NCBI GenBank assembly: GCA_023853785.1
Contig: JAJIRX010000696.1
Location: 1-64,000 of the forward strand
DNA length: 64,000 nucleotides
Reading direction: 5' to 3'
DNA from: Psilocybe azurescens
Taxonomy: Eukaryota > Basidiomycota > Agaricomycetes > Agaricales > Agrocybaceae
Positions within the stretch are counted from its first letter, which is position 1, and each line of letters opens with the position of its first letter. The translations under genes and the position numbers were made by a program. Under the pieces are notes generated by a model. It ran no database searches and was not told where the DNA came from. It worked only from the letters and a program-made list of their open reading frames with translations. Of this stretch, positions 35,253 through 46,855 are shown one piece after another.

Positions 35253-36306
35253 TTTGGATTATTAAGTATAGAAGTAGATTGCGGAAGACTGGAGATTTTC
35301 TCAGAAAGCCATCCTGCTTTTATAGTGCTGCACAACCGGTAGGAACCTTCCACTATGTTTAACGGTGATTCAGGGTAGGCGACCTTCAGTGTGTGCGCGC
35401 GCAGTGGGCGGGCAATGCCTGCCGCTGCTTTTGGCTATAATTACCATCGAAACTCAAATGAGATCAGTTCTGTTTCGTCTTACGCAGTCGATGATCCCCG
35501 TTGCACCCCGTTTGGGGTTGCTTTGTAACGTAATTAGTAGGAGAGCGGCTATTATGGTTTGCAATGTTATTAATAATATCATCCAGATTCCAGCTAGACA
35601 AATCACTTGCCTACGCAGCAGTTTAAAAGTATAGCATCGACGAAAAATCATAGCTCGTACATGGAGCTCGAGAATTGAACTAAGATGACTTGGATTTAAC
35701 AGTCACCGATAGTAGAGAATTGGCGATAGAGAATTGGCGATGTAGAATTTCCAGAGAGTAATTGGATGCATAATTCCGTCAATTTGCATATCCAACATAG
35801 AAGATAGATTCAATCGTGAAGCTTGATACCTTTTAGTCTCTAATTTGTTAAATCCCTGACATCACACAACATTTCATGCAACCTCTAAAGTCTCCTGATG
35901 TCGGACTATGAATATTTTAATCCCAGACGACATATTTGTTGCACAGCCATGGAGGCTTGACCGCGACCATTGATTTGTTCTCCCATGCCTGCTCCTGACA
36001 GTTGCTCCGGCGGTGTGCTCACCGTCAGTACTTTAGTAATCAAAGCTGGAGGGTTGTACATGCGGACACACCTCTACTCTTTCCTTTGTACAAGGTACTG
36101 TCCTGAAAGCTTGCGAGGTGTAACAGACTCGTATTCACCGCTGAAGCTCTCTGGGTAGCGCTCGAGGGCATATCGGACTCCCAGCTCTTTTGTAGCTGCG
36201 GATTGAGCCTACCTTGATCTCTGCGGACTGCGGCACTTTCGTTGCTAGTGCGTTGGATAGCAAATCCTGCGACACTTGAGGCAACATAGCATTATCGACA
36301 CAAAAA
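35253..36306. other. Intergenic between divergent genes, with a short direct repeat
   Basis: Promoter space for RTA1-like paralogue 2 (minus) and F-box paralogue 1 (plus). A 14-base unit, agagaattggcgat, is repeated twice head to tail near 35713-35741. No gene is supported. Confidence 0.5.
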
Positions 36307-38068
36307 ATGACAAACATTTCAGATCTCTCTTTGGATGTCCTGCTACACATCCTTTCCTTTGTACCGCCAAGAGATATCATTCTGGGAGCCAGGCAGGTAA
36401 GTCTTCATGCATATACCGTGACCGCCCGATTGATAAATGGTTTGCCTCAGGTATCCCATGATTTGAATCATGCTTCGATGAATATTTCTCTATGGAAGAC
36501 TCTACTTCGGCGCGTGTGCCTCGAGAATACTCTCTTCCCGTCGGCATTTCCAAGTGGGATAATTCTCAAGGATCTCGAGCATGCTGCAACTTCTCCCTCA
36601 CGCTTTATGTCAAGCTTGCGTGCCTCCAGTGAGGGTGGAACACCACTCAAGGTTTATTCGAGGAAGTACATTGACGTAGATTATTTGATGAACGAAGAAA
36701 TGCCCAACTTTTCGGAATTCGTCACAGCGATATATCTCGTCCCTGGTGGACGTTATTTGATATCGGAACACGAGACGCCGGACAGAACTACCTCTGAAAT
36801 CCATTTTGGGATCTTGAAGTCCCTGGCGACGCGAAACGTATCCCTCAAGATCGCTTGCCAATATCATCTCTCAACGATAGAGCTTTCTTAGTTCCTCATC
36901 CTGCCCATCTTACACGCGATGGAAAAGGAATCATGGTCTTTGCTCGTAAAGATATTATTTCGGAGGGACTTGGTGAATGGTGAGTAATACAAGGTTACGT
37001 ATCATGAAAGTGATTGAATCTTGATGTTTTTGTTTAGCCAACGAGATATCTTCATTTACGAAATATTTCCAACGCTAGAAGCACCTTCTTTTCGTCAAAT
37101 TGCCGCCCAAAAATCACACTCCCGCAGAAGATGATGGATTTGTCCCAGCCTGCTCATTCGACTATAGAAGGTTGGCTACAGTTATAGACAACAGTAGGAT
37201 TTGTGTTTGGGACTTTATCTCCAATATCGAAGCAACGTGGTCTGCCTCAGGATTCTGTATGAATGACCATGTATGTCGCTGCGGTTATGGTTAAAATGAG
37301 TGACTAATGATTGTCATTGAAGATATTTCTTCGAGATAATGTTGTCATCCTTTGTTGTACCAACAGCAACTCAATTTCTATCTTCAAAATCCCAGACCTG
37401 CATCCGTGTGGGAGTAAACTTGCAAGTAATAGTCAAAGTCTAGAACCCTACTTTCGTTCCAACCTCCCTTTCTTAAACCACCCCCATGCATCCCAGTTCA
37501 ATGTCGAGGCCTTGGATTCTTGGTACAGTGATTTGAGCCAGCCCATCTACCTTGACTCTGTATGCTCAACAGATGAAGACATCCAAACTACCCGCTATTC
37601 GCTAGACATTTTTCGATGTTGGATAAACACAACGCTGATTCGCCGTCGTCCTATTTGTCCAGCAAAATGTTCGACTTTAATCCGTCCCCTGATAATGGCT
37701 ATGGCGAAGAATACCGCATCTCCGAAGACCAGATTATCTCATACTGGAGCTCTGTGCGAGGGTTAGCAGTACGAAGCGCTCCTTTGGACGTCCCACTTGA
37801 CCCGCATAGATCGGAGTCATTCCAGATTTTGACCGCGGTGCATAGATCACCCTCGATTGAACGCTATCTGGCTTCGTTGTGTCCAGCCTCTGGTCGTGCT
37901 GTTTCATGCGAGGCTGATAGGTATTTGATAGAGATTGTGGATTTTCTTCCCCACCCAACAGCAAGTAAGCCTTGACATCTATTTCTGAGAGACGTTCGTA
38001 TAACTGACTGTTAATGGACAGGGGCTGAACCTTTGGCTGTTTACGAGAGTGAAAGTGAATCGGAATGA
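36307..38068 (+). CDS. F-box protein with propeller-like C-terminal region, paralogue 1
   Basis: Five exons: 36307-36396, 36451-36979, 37038-37270, 37323-37964 and 38022-38068, about 513 residues. The N-terminus ISDLSLDVLLHILSFVPPRD is an F-box, so the protein should recruit substrates to an SCF ubiquitin ligase through Skp1. The rest holds WD-like pieces (YLVPGGRYLISE; RICVWDFISN; ILCCTNSNSISIFKIPDL; RSPSIERYLASLCPASGRA) and an acidic tail. Frames change at a T4 run (36804-36807), a C3 run (37106-37108) and a T5 run (37609-37613). In each case the paralogue at 51574-53288 shows the uninterrupted frame, so these look like homopolymer errors. Confidence 0.8.
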
Positions 38069-38815
38069 ATAATTGTATGTATGACTGAGCTACACCATTA
38101 ATAGATATGCCTCCATTTCCTAGTACTGATAACGATGGATGTTTAGATTGCGATGGTGTCGACTGTATTCGTTCGATCCTACAAATTGAATGCGATTAAA
38201 CTCAAGTGTGAAGAGTTCAGCCGTTTAAATCCCAGACACGGTGTCTTCGATTTTCCAAAAGCAGAAGTGAAATGTGCCACCAACTATACACGGTTCTTCT
38301 CGATGCGACACGACTTGCGCCACGCATAAAGTCTCGATATAATTCATTCCTGAGAAAACATTTTCCGATATATGAATCAAACCCTCATGTTGCTGTTGGT
38401 CCTTACCTCCGTTCATAACTAGGCCCTTTTTGAAGTATCGCAAACGGGATGGTATCGATGGGGTTACGTAGATGCCAATTCCCTGTTCCGCTCCTAGACG
38501 GCTTTCTTCTGCCTTTATTACCGACGGTTTCTGTATCCAGGTTGAATCACTTACGAGTCATGCTGGACCATCAAGTTACTATAAAACTTTAATGATAAAC
38601 TTATCGGAGGGAGAACAAAACGGCGACAGGCGGGCATTGCGTGCAGGATTCCTTACTTTCTTCCTAACCATCTGCACCCAGGAAAAATGGAACTTCCCCA
38701 TCTGCTGGTCAGTAAAGGTCAGGCTTGCTACTTATGTGCTAGCATCTCAACGAATTTGAGCTGTCCGAGTCATATCTCAGCTCTTGTAATATAGCGGTCG
38801 CTCCCATGTGATATG
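38069..38815. other. Intergenic
   Basis: No gene recognised. Confidence 0.4.
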
Positions 38816-39345
38816 CCGTATTGAAGCTTCGTTGAAGAATCAAAGGCCCCAGGCATCGGTTCTGAAAGCTTGTGCAAACTGTCATTTGTTTTCTACTGCT
38901 CCAAAGAGCACTAGGAGGCAGTCAAGTCAATCCACAAAGAAGTTCTGTGTCACGACAGCCTCTCCCAGTGTGTTAATAATAAACACTACGTACAGGATAC
39001 ATCGTTCGCACAACTGATGCGAGATGACACCGGGATACAGTAAACGTGGACGCCCTTGTGGATTTTTTTCTTGCTGGATGTTCCTTTGAAAGACCATGGC
39101 TGGAGTGAGCTTGCTTCTGAAGTTCTGCGAGCTTATGGTAACTTTCCAACCATGATTCCGCGGATAGTCAATGGGCCCATTCAACGTGGAGCCACGAAGT
39201 TGCTGTCCATGCCTATGACTGTTCTATGAGCCCTGGAACATTTGAACTTCGATGACGCAGAAAGAGACCTGGAGATCTATGCATGTGATGTTGTGTTGAA
39301 TAATTACTTCAGCTGCTCATACGCCGTTACACAGATACTTGGTTC
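38816..39345 (+). pseudogene. MYND-finger protein relic
   Basis: One frame gives KACANCH and the next gives FYCSKEH, an in-frame stop, then SIHKEVLC. This is the CxxC ... YCSxxHQ ... HKxxC layout of a MYND zinc finger with its middle cysteine pair lost and the frame broken. Downstream, another stretch is coding-like (DHGWSELASEVLRAYGNFPT) and runs to a stop near 39228. Probably a remnant of the same MYND/ankyrin class seen near 2 kb. Confidence 0.4.
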
Positions 39346-40048
39346 CCATTAGCCTACAACCTAATCCATATTATTTCGGGGAAATTCTGCATTGCCTCCC
39401 ACTCTTAAAGCATTTGAAGGTATTATACATATAGTTATATGATTGTTAAAAGAACGGATATCTCATGTGCGACGATTATGGCCTACAATTCATATTTCGC
39501 CTCCTCCGAAGATGACGAGTGTTGTTTCGTAAGTTCGTTAATCGCAAGAGTATGGCTGCTAAATGACTTTGACCTCACAGGGGCGTTGTGTGCAAAAGGG
39601 ACGGAAGAGGACCTTTATAAACGAATCAAAGTACGTTCTCAAAACTATACTGAAAGGGACAGTGTAACTCACTGCAAGCGATGTAAAGATCATATCACGA
39701 ATATATTGCTACCTAAGGCTCGAGTTTCCCTAATCCGGGTCTAGCTATTGGTTTCAATGCTAACCTTGTCCAAATGCCCGAGAAACGGAGTCGCTTGTGA
39801 GTACTTTGGACGAATTGAAGGTTCTGCTTTAAATACTTAACATGAGGCGCACGGCCCGCCTCGGAGAGTTCATATTTCAATCCCAGACGGCAATATGTAT
39901 AGTCGGCATTCCAGTCATACTTAAGACCCAACCTTACCTGTAGCTTCAGTCTCGTTTTCATTCCTCACCTCCACTAGTTTCTATCTGTTTCTTCGAGTCT
40001 TGTCCTCATATCTCGCCCTGTCCATCTTTTGATTGTCGCTCATTTAAC
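39346..40048. other. Intergenic
   Basis: The open frame at 39439-39744 has several cysteines but no recognisable motif; nothing else seen. Confidence 0.35.
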
Positions 40049-40910
40049 ATGTCTTGGTCTCTCGCCCTGGTCGCTTTGGTCCTTTCCATCGTTCCGCCAT
40101 CTCTGTGTATGCTTGCGAAGGAGACTGCATTGTTGGTATAACAAACGCGTTTCTCGGAAATTATACGCGTCCTTTGGATCTCGCCCTTGTCAATCTTGTA
40201 AGCGAGCTTACTACCTTACAAACTCCACTTCTGAGCCAAGATATCAGGCAGATTCTCTCGTCTCGAACGTCATTCAGAATCGGAACTCGGATGTTTCCCC
40301 CTTGTCCTATCTTGACCCTATTGTTGCGGAGTACAATCGTCGCGCATACGGCTACATGGAAACCGCCATTTTCAAAAACTACTTCCATGGAAGGTGTCAA
40401 GACCCAGACACTGGCATTGACCCCCTGGCTGTCCTAAACCAGATTGCGACGTTGTTTGCGGAACGCCTGGATCGATGGTTCACTTCTATAGCAAACTTCG
40501 TTTTCTTGCTTTTGATGCCAATATCGATCTCTTCAATGAGATCGTTGCCCCTGGGTCTGCCGCATATAAGAAAGTTGAAAAGACCGTCCTCGCTGCAGTT
40601 GAAGCAGCGCATTCTGGGTCTAACAAAAGAAGGAAATTGCTCCGATTTATGCGCTCTCCGGAAGAGGCTATCATTCTTGGCGCAGGTCGCCAGTCGAACT
40701 TCGGCAATCAAGCAGCGGAGAAACGAGACCAGCAAACTATATCTGAGCTTCGGTCTCTGTTAGGTCAATTTCGTTTGCTACTGACGGTAGCGTGTGGCGG
40801 GGGCCAGGACGGCAAAGCAAACGGGATTCCGTTTTGTACCTGGGGGATACCTTCAAGCCGTACATCCTTTCTTTCCCTTAAGCTGGGGCACTTCTATTAC
40901 TAAACATCCA
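40049..40910 (+). CDS. Secreted Cys-containing protein of a mushroom-specific family
   Basis: ATG 40049 opens a signal peptide (MSWSLALVALVLSIVPP). The mature start reads VYACEGDCIVGITNAFLGNY, followed by a 50-nt intron (40198-40247, gtaagc...atcag). Then come PLSYLDPIVAEYNRRAYGYM, ETAIFKNYFHGRCQD, a GCPKPDC / VVCGTPGSMVHFY segment and FDANIDLFNEIVAPGSAAY. I know this order from secreted proteins of unknown function in Agaricomycetes. The frame must shift near 40085-40100 and at the C5 run 40421-40425, each by one base. The 3' end is uncertain (frame open to 40903, Lys/Arg-rich), and a further intron is possible. Confidence 0.6.
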
Positions 40911-41648
40911 CAGACCCAGTCATTTGTACATTTGCTATACATACATGGTGCTATTTTCTATCTCCTTATAATCAACTAGGTTTGAATAGACCAACAAGAT
41001 GTAAGGACTGCAAGCTGACCTTTACGGGCGCGGAATACAATTGCCACTGCATATACTAATAACTATGTGGCGGCCTAATACCATTTATTCCTGGCTACAG
41101 CGCTAGCGGCATTGTGATTGCTTAGGTGTATCGCCGAGAGGAGATCTGGACGATTGATTGGCATTGGGCAATGCGGGTGAAGGGGCTCGCACACCACGAA
41201 AATATTTTATCTGTAGAATCTGAGCAGCTAGGCACAATATGTGTACCTGTTCGACGGAGAATCTATCTCTACACGTTCGGCATATAGAAGCGAAAGGACA
41301 TGATAGTGTACATTCCTTCAAGTTCAAGGTGTTCAGCGTTCAAACGTTCAAACCTCGAGTGCTCGCTAGAAATTGCGTTGAATCGGAGTCCGAATGTGGT
41401 AAGTTTGGTGGCTGTGCAATTTTGTCACGTCATCATTAGCTTGTGACGTGTCCTGCACGCTTTCCAACTCGCCAGCACACTGCTTTAAGTAGTCCTTTCC
41501 AGTTCACTACTCTCTATCCTTTTGGAACTCGTCCACCATCCGAGGTAAGCACTATAGTATCATTGGCCTGACGTTCAATCTAACATCTTCTTCGCGTAGG
41601 ATAAATCTTCCACTCATTGACTAGACCAGGCAGCGTGATACAAAGGTT
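40911..41648. other. Intergenic, SEC62 upstream region
   Basis: No gene recognised. A likely 5'-UTR intron of SEC62 runs from gtaagc near 41545 to cgtag near 41600. Confidence 0.45.
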
Positions 41649-42570
41649 ATGGAACAACAGGCGAAAGCACCACCTGAAATCAAAAAGATTGCCCAGTTTC
41701 TGCGAGGAAGTAATGCGGGCATCAAAATTCGCGTCGGGGCGCTGAATGGGAAGCGTCTGGATTACTTCAAGGGTGCGCTACTCGTCAGAATACATGGCAG
41801 AGCGAACACTGACCATAATACCAGGAAAGTCTGCTATCAAGGCTCTCCTCTCACCAGCTTTCGCCAAAGTTAAAGGGGCACAAAAATCACATCCGAAGCT
41901 GAAGCCCAGACGACTCTGCAGGCTGTAAACGCCTTTGCCTTCTTCCTGCGAGTACAGCGGGGTGCCCCTACCGGATCCACATCCTCGTCACCCAAAGGCT
42001 CTACAAATTATTCCCGAGCAGATGTTCTCGCCGGACGAATACTATGCATGGTTCTATGAAGGATCTCAATGGACGACATACGCGGGAGGAATCCTTATGG
42101 TCGCTCTCATGCTGGGTGGTGTTATGTTCCCATTGTGGCCACCCATTATGCGTTTGGGAGTGTGGTATCTCAGTATCGGCATGCTAGGTCTCATCGGTCT
42201 ATTCTTTGCTATTGCGATCGTCCGCTTGATCTTCTACGTCATTTCCCTTGTCGTCGCCAGCCCCGGAATCTGGATATTCCCTCAATTATTCGCTGATGTT
42301 GGATTTGTGCGTGGTCTAATTCCTTTTGCTACCTATATAACTCACTTCACGATATTTAGGTTGAGTCGTTTATCCCATTGTGGGAGTGGGATCTTCCTAA
42401 GAAAAAGATCAAGAAGAAAAAAGGCCGACAAGAAGGAGAAGGGCAAATCATCAGCAGAAAAACTCAAAAACAACGGCGGTGCCTTCATTGAAGAAGTACC
42501 TGAATCCGAAGACTCTCGACCACAGAGTCGCAGTGCTCGCATCGAAGAGGTTGAAGATGAGGATGCCTAA
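41649..42570 (+). CDS. SEC62: Sec62, ER post-translational translocation subunit
   Basis: Three exons: 41649-41772, 41825-42306 and 42360-42570, about 271 residues after correction. Sec62 is the ER-membrane partner of Sec63 and Sec61 in post-translational protein import. Seen: a cytosolic N-terminal domain (KIAQFLRGSNAGIKIRVGAL; ALLSPAFAKVK; AFAFFLRVQRGAPTG), the QMFSPDEYYAWFYEGSQ segment, two membrane helices (GGILMVALMLGGVMFPLW; YLSIGMLGLIGLFFAIAIV...), FADVGFVESFIPLWEWDLP and a Lys-rich then acidic tail. Frames break at A5 (41882-41886), A3 (41994-41996) and A6 (42417-42422). The gene is expected to be essential and conserved on both sides of each break, so these are almost certainly sequence errors. 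Confidence 0.95.
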
Positions 42571-42984
42571 TGATTGCGATGCGTGATGTACGTTTATAGT
42601 TACGTCTTTTTCTCGGCAATGCACATTATATATTCTATTACATCCGCCTACCTGTTTCATGCTGAACTTTCTACACCATGGCGGTTCTTAAGTCTTCATT
42701 TAACTTATTTAACTTCTTTTTCTTTTTGAAGTAATAGATTTCACTCGTTATCGAGAAAAAGTGTGTTTCGTACCAATGTGCTGAGTGTTTGGCTCATTCT
42801 TTAGGTTCTTCCATCCTTGAGAAGAATGACAATCACGGATAAATAACATTTCAAACGATGATGCAATATGTTTCGAGTCATAGGTTACCTGGAGCAGCGC
42901 TACATATCCACAAGAAGTGTTTGTGTTTCGGCATACTTCGCAATATTACTGGCAGTTCCCTGGCAGAGTTGTCGTCAGGCGGAT
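42571..42984. other. Intergenic between convergent genes
   Basis: T-rich 3' flanks of SEC62 and the esterase gene; no gene seen. Confidence 0.5.
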
Positions 42985-43933
42985 TCAATTCCCAAACGGT
43001 GCAGTATCAGAAGCTATTCGCTCACCTGGGACCTGCCTTCCGCTGTTGCTCAATCTCTGGGACAAAGGACTGCCGCCGCAGGCGAGTCCCTTCACAAAGG
43101 CCTGTGCGACGACATTAGCTCCAGCAGCCGAAGTGTGGGTGTGGTCGTTAGGGAAATATGTGTTCACTGTGTTCTGCCCGAGGTTGTTGTATCGCGATGC
43201 GACGTAGGCGTAGTGGTCGATGTAGGTCGCTCCTGTGCGGCTAGCTGCGAGCTGGGCGTACCCCACGAACCGGGGGCCGGCTGAGACTTGGCCGTTCATC
43301 CATCCGTTGTTCGGGGTCTGGGAGGACACGATCGGGATGGCGCCTTTGGATTTGAGCGAGTTCACCGCGTTTTGGATGTAGTATGGCCAGCTGTGGATAA
43401 CGAAGGTAGTCCCACTGTTGGTGCAAGCACAGGATTAATTTTAGTGCGTGCATCATGGATCAGAGGAGAGGCGATGAAAACGTACTTCGCCGATTTCACG
43501 GTGGCGGTCGTACTGTAGTCAGTGCCCACTGCGGACTGGCGTCCATTGTCGACGGCTCCTGCGGACCCATCGTTGTGTCCGAATTCGATGACGACGAAGT
43601 CACCGGATTTGACTGTGTTGATGAGAGATGCGAAGCGGCCCTCTTCGGTGTAGGACCTGGCGGAGCGTCCAGCAACGCCCAGATTGTTGACGGGCAAGGT
43701 TAGATACTGGGCTAGATATTGCCCCCAGCCTGGAGGAAAGTAGCGGTGTGGTGAGCGGGACTGTAAGTAATACTGGCCGGCTGTGTAGCTCAACAGAAAG
43801 AGCGAGGCTTACCATCTGTTCCTGAACCTCCTCCTCCTTTAGCCATGGTGGAATCCCCGGCCAAATAGACAGTTTGTCCAGAGACGGCAGCTACTGCTGC
43901 TACAAGAACGGTGAAGATGCTAAACGAAAGCAT
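42985..43933 (-). CDS. Rhamnogalacturonan acetylesterase-like SGNH hydrolase (CE12)
   Basis: Three exons: 43933-43813, 43729-43486 and 43414-42985. They total 795 nt and give 264 residues with no frame break. It is secreted (MLSFSIFTVLVAAVAAVSG signal) and should remove acetyl groups from the rhamnogalacturonan backbone of pectin. SGNH blocks: GDSTMAKGGGGSGTDGWG (nucleophile Ser), NNLGVAGRSARSY (Gly), EFGHNDG (Asn) and FPNDHTHTSAAGANVVAQAF (Asp and His). Introns are 83 and 71 nt. The last about 25 residues after LACGGSP do not look like the usual short C-terminus, so a late frame error is possible. It points to plant cell-wall decay or plant association. Confidence 0.92.
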
Positions 43934-45271
43934 CCTAGGCTTTCTCGGATTGGAATATCCCAATGCACCAATGCAATTAAACGTCGTTATATACCAACGG
44001 TAATACAAATCCCAGAGATACCAGTACTTATTTCGTGATTTGGACCGCGATTATCCGAGAAATGAAGCTCGCAGAAGGTGACGACTTAGTGTATATATCT
44101 CGGAGAGTTTAAGCATCGAAGAGTTTCCGACATTGGGGAAGTGGGATTGCCAAGGCAAGATCTATTGAACGCGCACGGAGAAAATATTTGCTCGTTTTTG
44201 GAATTGAAAAATCCTTGGAACAGTATGTACAGCGCACGTCATGGGGGTGAGCCGCTAAGCGTATGTTAGGGAGATACATTCAATGTTCAGTTAACCGGCT
44301 GGCGGTACACATCATGGCGCAGAAATGAGTACCGAGAATCCTAGTTGTTAGTCGCCATCGCTGGGTTGCGAGTCTCGACAACATTTCCGGAGAAGCACGA
44401 AGGCGCAGATATGAGGGATAAACTAGACAGAACCAGTGAAACTTCGAGCCTAGTTTGCGTACTAATATATCCCCTTCTGCTTCAGAGTCAGATTCAGAGA
44501 CGAGAAGCGTCAGACCCGCAGTCAAAGAGAGCAAGTTAGCAACTGACACCAGCCTCTCCAGCCTATTTGTGTGAGTAGTCCTTTCAAAGCGAGGCTGATA
44601 TCAGAAATAACCAGAGGGAATTATGGATCGCAGATGGTGCCGAACAAGAAAAATAAAACGCTAGAGTTGGGCTTGAATAAACTCTTAGCGGCGCAGATAC
44701 ATCGGAGTTTGATCTGGTACCGCACATTCCCGATGACTAGTCAATGAATGCATGACTCTGCAGAAGTCCACTCAAGTTCCACTTTAACTCAAGGCTTGAC
44801 TTATTCTGAACTTGTTAAGTAAATAGACCTAAAAATTCTCTGGAATGACCTTGGAACCGGGTTAAATTTTGGAAAAATCCTTCTGATCATTCAGTGTTTA
44901 TAAGTTCGTTGCACGACATTTACTGTACTAATAAAGCCAAAATGAAATCGTTCAACGGTCATGGGTCATCTGATCAATTCGTTGTTTGGGTTACCTATAG
45001 CACCGTCTTTCTTTCAGGAAAATGGGGATACACTGACCACTTTCAATCTAGTACACTGGACATTGACAAAAGCAAGGCAAAACTGCCGTTCAACAACCGT
45101 CCCGATAGTACGCAGAAATTCGGATGGTTCTCGAGTGCGATTTTGTACTTCTAAGAGCTCGAAAGAACCTAGAATACAACCACAAGATTTTTTAGTCATC
45201 AGAGAATTCGGACAGAAGTAGAAAGACTTACTACTGTAGGTCAACATTGCACTGACCCGAATAAATTTGTG
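43934..45271. other. Intergenic, no supported gene
   Basis: The frames at 44894-45154 and 44961-45221 start behind a TATA-like ttataa at about 44898, with an ATG at 44942, but give no signal peptide or domain in either frame. A fast-evolving small gene with an indel cannot be excluded. Confidence 0.35.
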
Positions 45272-45279
45272 TATATAAA
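45272..45279 (+). promoter_or_regulatory. TATA box of the dibasic-repeat precursor gene
   Basis: tatataaa lies about 210 bp before the ATG at 45489. The interval probably holds two 5'-UTR introns: gtatgc...ttacag (about 45340-45399) and gtaagt...ggtag (about 45428-45484). Confidence 0.55.
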
Positions 45280-45488
45280 GGCGTCTGGTGATTGCTTGCA
45301 GTTTTCAGTGATTTCTTACAAGGACTCACTTCATCTTAGGTATGCAGTGATAAATGGCCATTATTTCTCGGCTCAGTACGCTAACATGTTATTTACAGCA
45401 AACCTATATCATTCTTGCAAGCGAACGTAAGTTTAACATTGCATAATGACTTCAATGTTGGTCTTGCTGAAATTCTCTCGGTAGAAAC

Positions 45489-46132
45489 ATGATAACTACC
45501 GCATTCTTTCTCGCAGCACTTTTAGGGGTAGCTTTGCACTACCCACGAGCGATTCCACCATTGCTCGCCGTGCAGAAGACTTATTCTTTCCCTTATTTGT
45601 CCCTACTCGTCCTGCGGTCCCGGTTAGCGGTCCCATAACTGCTGTCGGTGCAAATGGTGGTTACAACGAAAACGGATATGGTGCCAATGGAGGAGCCATA
45701 GACATCAGTAAAATTCCAGGTGCTGGGGCAATCAACGCAAACGGCGCAAACGGAGGAGTAAATCTTGGCGGAAGTGGAGCAAACGGTGGTAAAATTTCAA
45801 TCGGCCGTCGAGAGGAAGACCTCTTTTTCCCACTTTGGTGGCCTGCTAGCTCTCCGGCGGCTCCCGTAAATGGACCTATAACCGCATCAGGTGCGAATGG
45901 TGGGACAAATATCAATGGGATTGGCGCAAACGGCGGTAGTATTTCAGTCGGCCGTCGCGAGGAAGACGCCTTTTATCCACTTCGGTGGCGTCCTAACCGT
46001 CCGGCGACTCCTGCAAATGGACCTATAACCGCAACAGGTGCGAATGGTGGGACCAACATCAATGGGAATGGGGCAAACGGAGGAAGCATTTCTATTAATA
46101 GGCGTGATGAAGACGCTGAGATCTTGGCCTGA
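45489..46132 (+). CDS. Putative Kex2-processed repeat precursor, Gly/Asn-rich, secreted
   Basis: Signal peptide MITTAFFLAALLGVAL, then a one-base frame change at about 45532-45536 (a lost G in a doublet). From there a clean frame runs to TGA at 46130-46132, 214 residues in all. Arg-Arg pairs at residues 27-28, 107-108, 156-157 and 205-206 cut the protein into units of 78, 47 and 47 residues plus an acidic octapeptide tail. Each unit starts [AE]ED.F.PL, passes through a Pro-rich stretch and GPITA.GANGG, and ends GANGG[SK]IS. GANGG occurs eight times. There is no cysteine. Units 2 and 3 are 147-bp tandem DNA repeats. This is the layout of Kex2-processed repeat proteins, the class that includes fungal pheromone-like and dikaritin RiPP precursors. 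No tailoring enzyme is obvious nearby. Processing is inferred, not shown. Confidence 0.7.
45806..46099 (+). repeat. Two tandem 147-bp coding repeats
   Basis: 45806-45952 and 45953-46099 have equal length, each begins at an Arg-Arg codon pair, and they share long identical blocks such as aatggacctataaccgca and ggtgcgaatggtgggac. A longer, older related unit precedes them (45566-45805). Differences lie mainly between the FFPL/FYPL motif and the Pro-rich stretch. Confidence 0.85.
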
Positions 46133-46855
46133 GGAGACTACTTCCTAAGGTGATGACGCAGAGTACATAGCGGAAAATTGAGAAGAGAAATAGTTTACTG
46201 TGTATTGCCTATGCGTTACAGTGGCCAGTAAATAAACCCAGAGCGTGTCAAACGTTGTTGTTGGGATGCTTTTACAGTAATTTTAAGGACAATTATCCCA
46301 TCAATGTTGAACCGTGTTTGTTCTATTCCTTCTCGCTTCGACCGACTTAATATCCGAGGATCTTTATCCTAAAATTCTACGCTTCTATAACGCATGAGTC
46401 AAAATTCCTGCTATAGCCGACATTCGACTGGTCCAATCTTTCCTTCATTTGCTCAGAGGCCATATCACTAGGGAAGTACGGACTTACGCAGTACAGGTCA
46501 GCTATCAGACTTGAGCTTCAGAACCCTTCTCCCCATCCAATATTCACGTTGTACTATCACTGGGTATGCTTTCAGTGAGCATTATTGAGACTTGTAGGCC
46601 CCACTTAGCACCTAATGGCACTCATCCCTCTTGGTCGTCCCATCGATGATCACGCATATCTTCCCGTCTATTTTCAAGGCCTTCCCATGTTCGTTTCTGT
46701 TATATGCGCATGATGCGCAATCCGGTCTGTATTACTTCAACTCGCCTTCTAAGCTATTTGGAAACTCGCTTATCATGCCACATTGTCATCATATAGTCGT
46801 GCATGTCTTCCAACAAGCCTCCAGTGTCGAAGACCTACGTCCTTCTTGACTTTAT
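46133..46855. other. Intergenic
   Basis: 3' flank of the repeat precursor and region upstream of the tRNA; no gene recognised. Confidence 0.45.

Noticed and set aside
41649..42570. Calling SEC62 a pseudogene because its frame is broken three times
   Set aside because: Each break is one base in an A run, conservation is intact on both sides, and the gene is expected to be essential.
43770..43812. tRNA-like string gtgtagctcaac near the esterase
   Set aside because: It lies in intron 1 of the esterase gene and no acceptor or anticodon stem can be formed.
40000..46200. A RiPP or secondary-metabolite gene cluster
   Set aside because: No synthase, P450, methyltransferase or DUF3328-type gene accompanies the repeat precursor; SEC62 and a pectin esterase are its neighbours.
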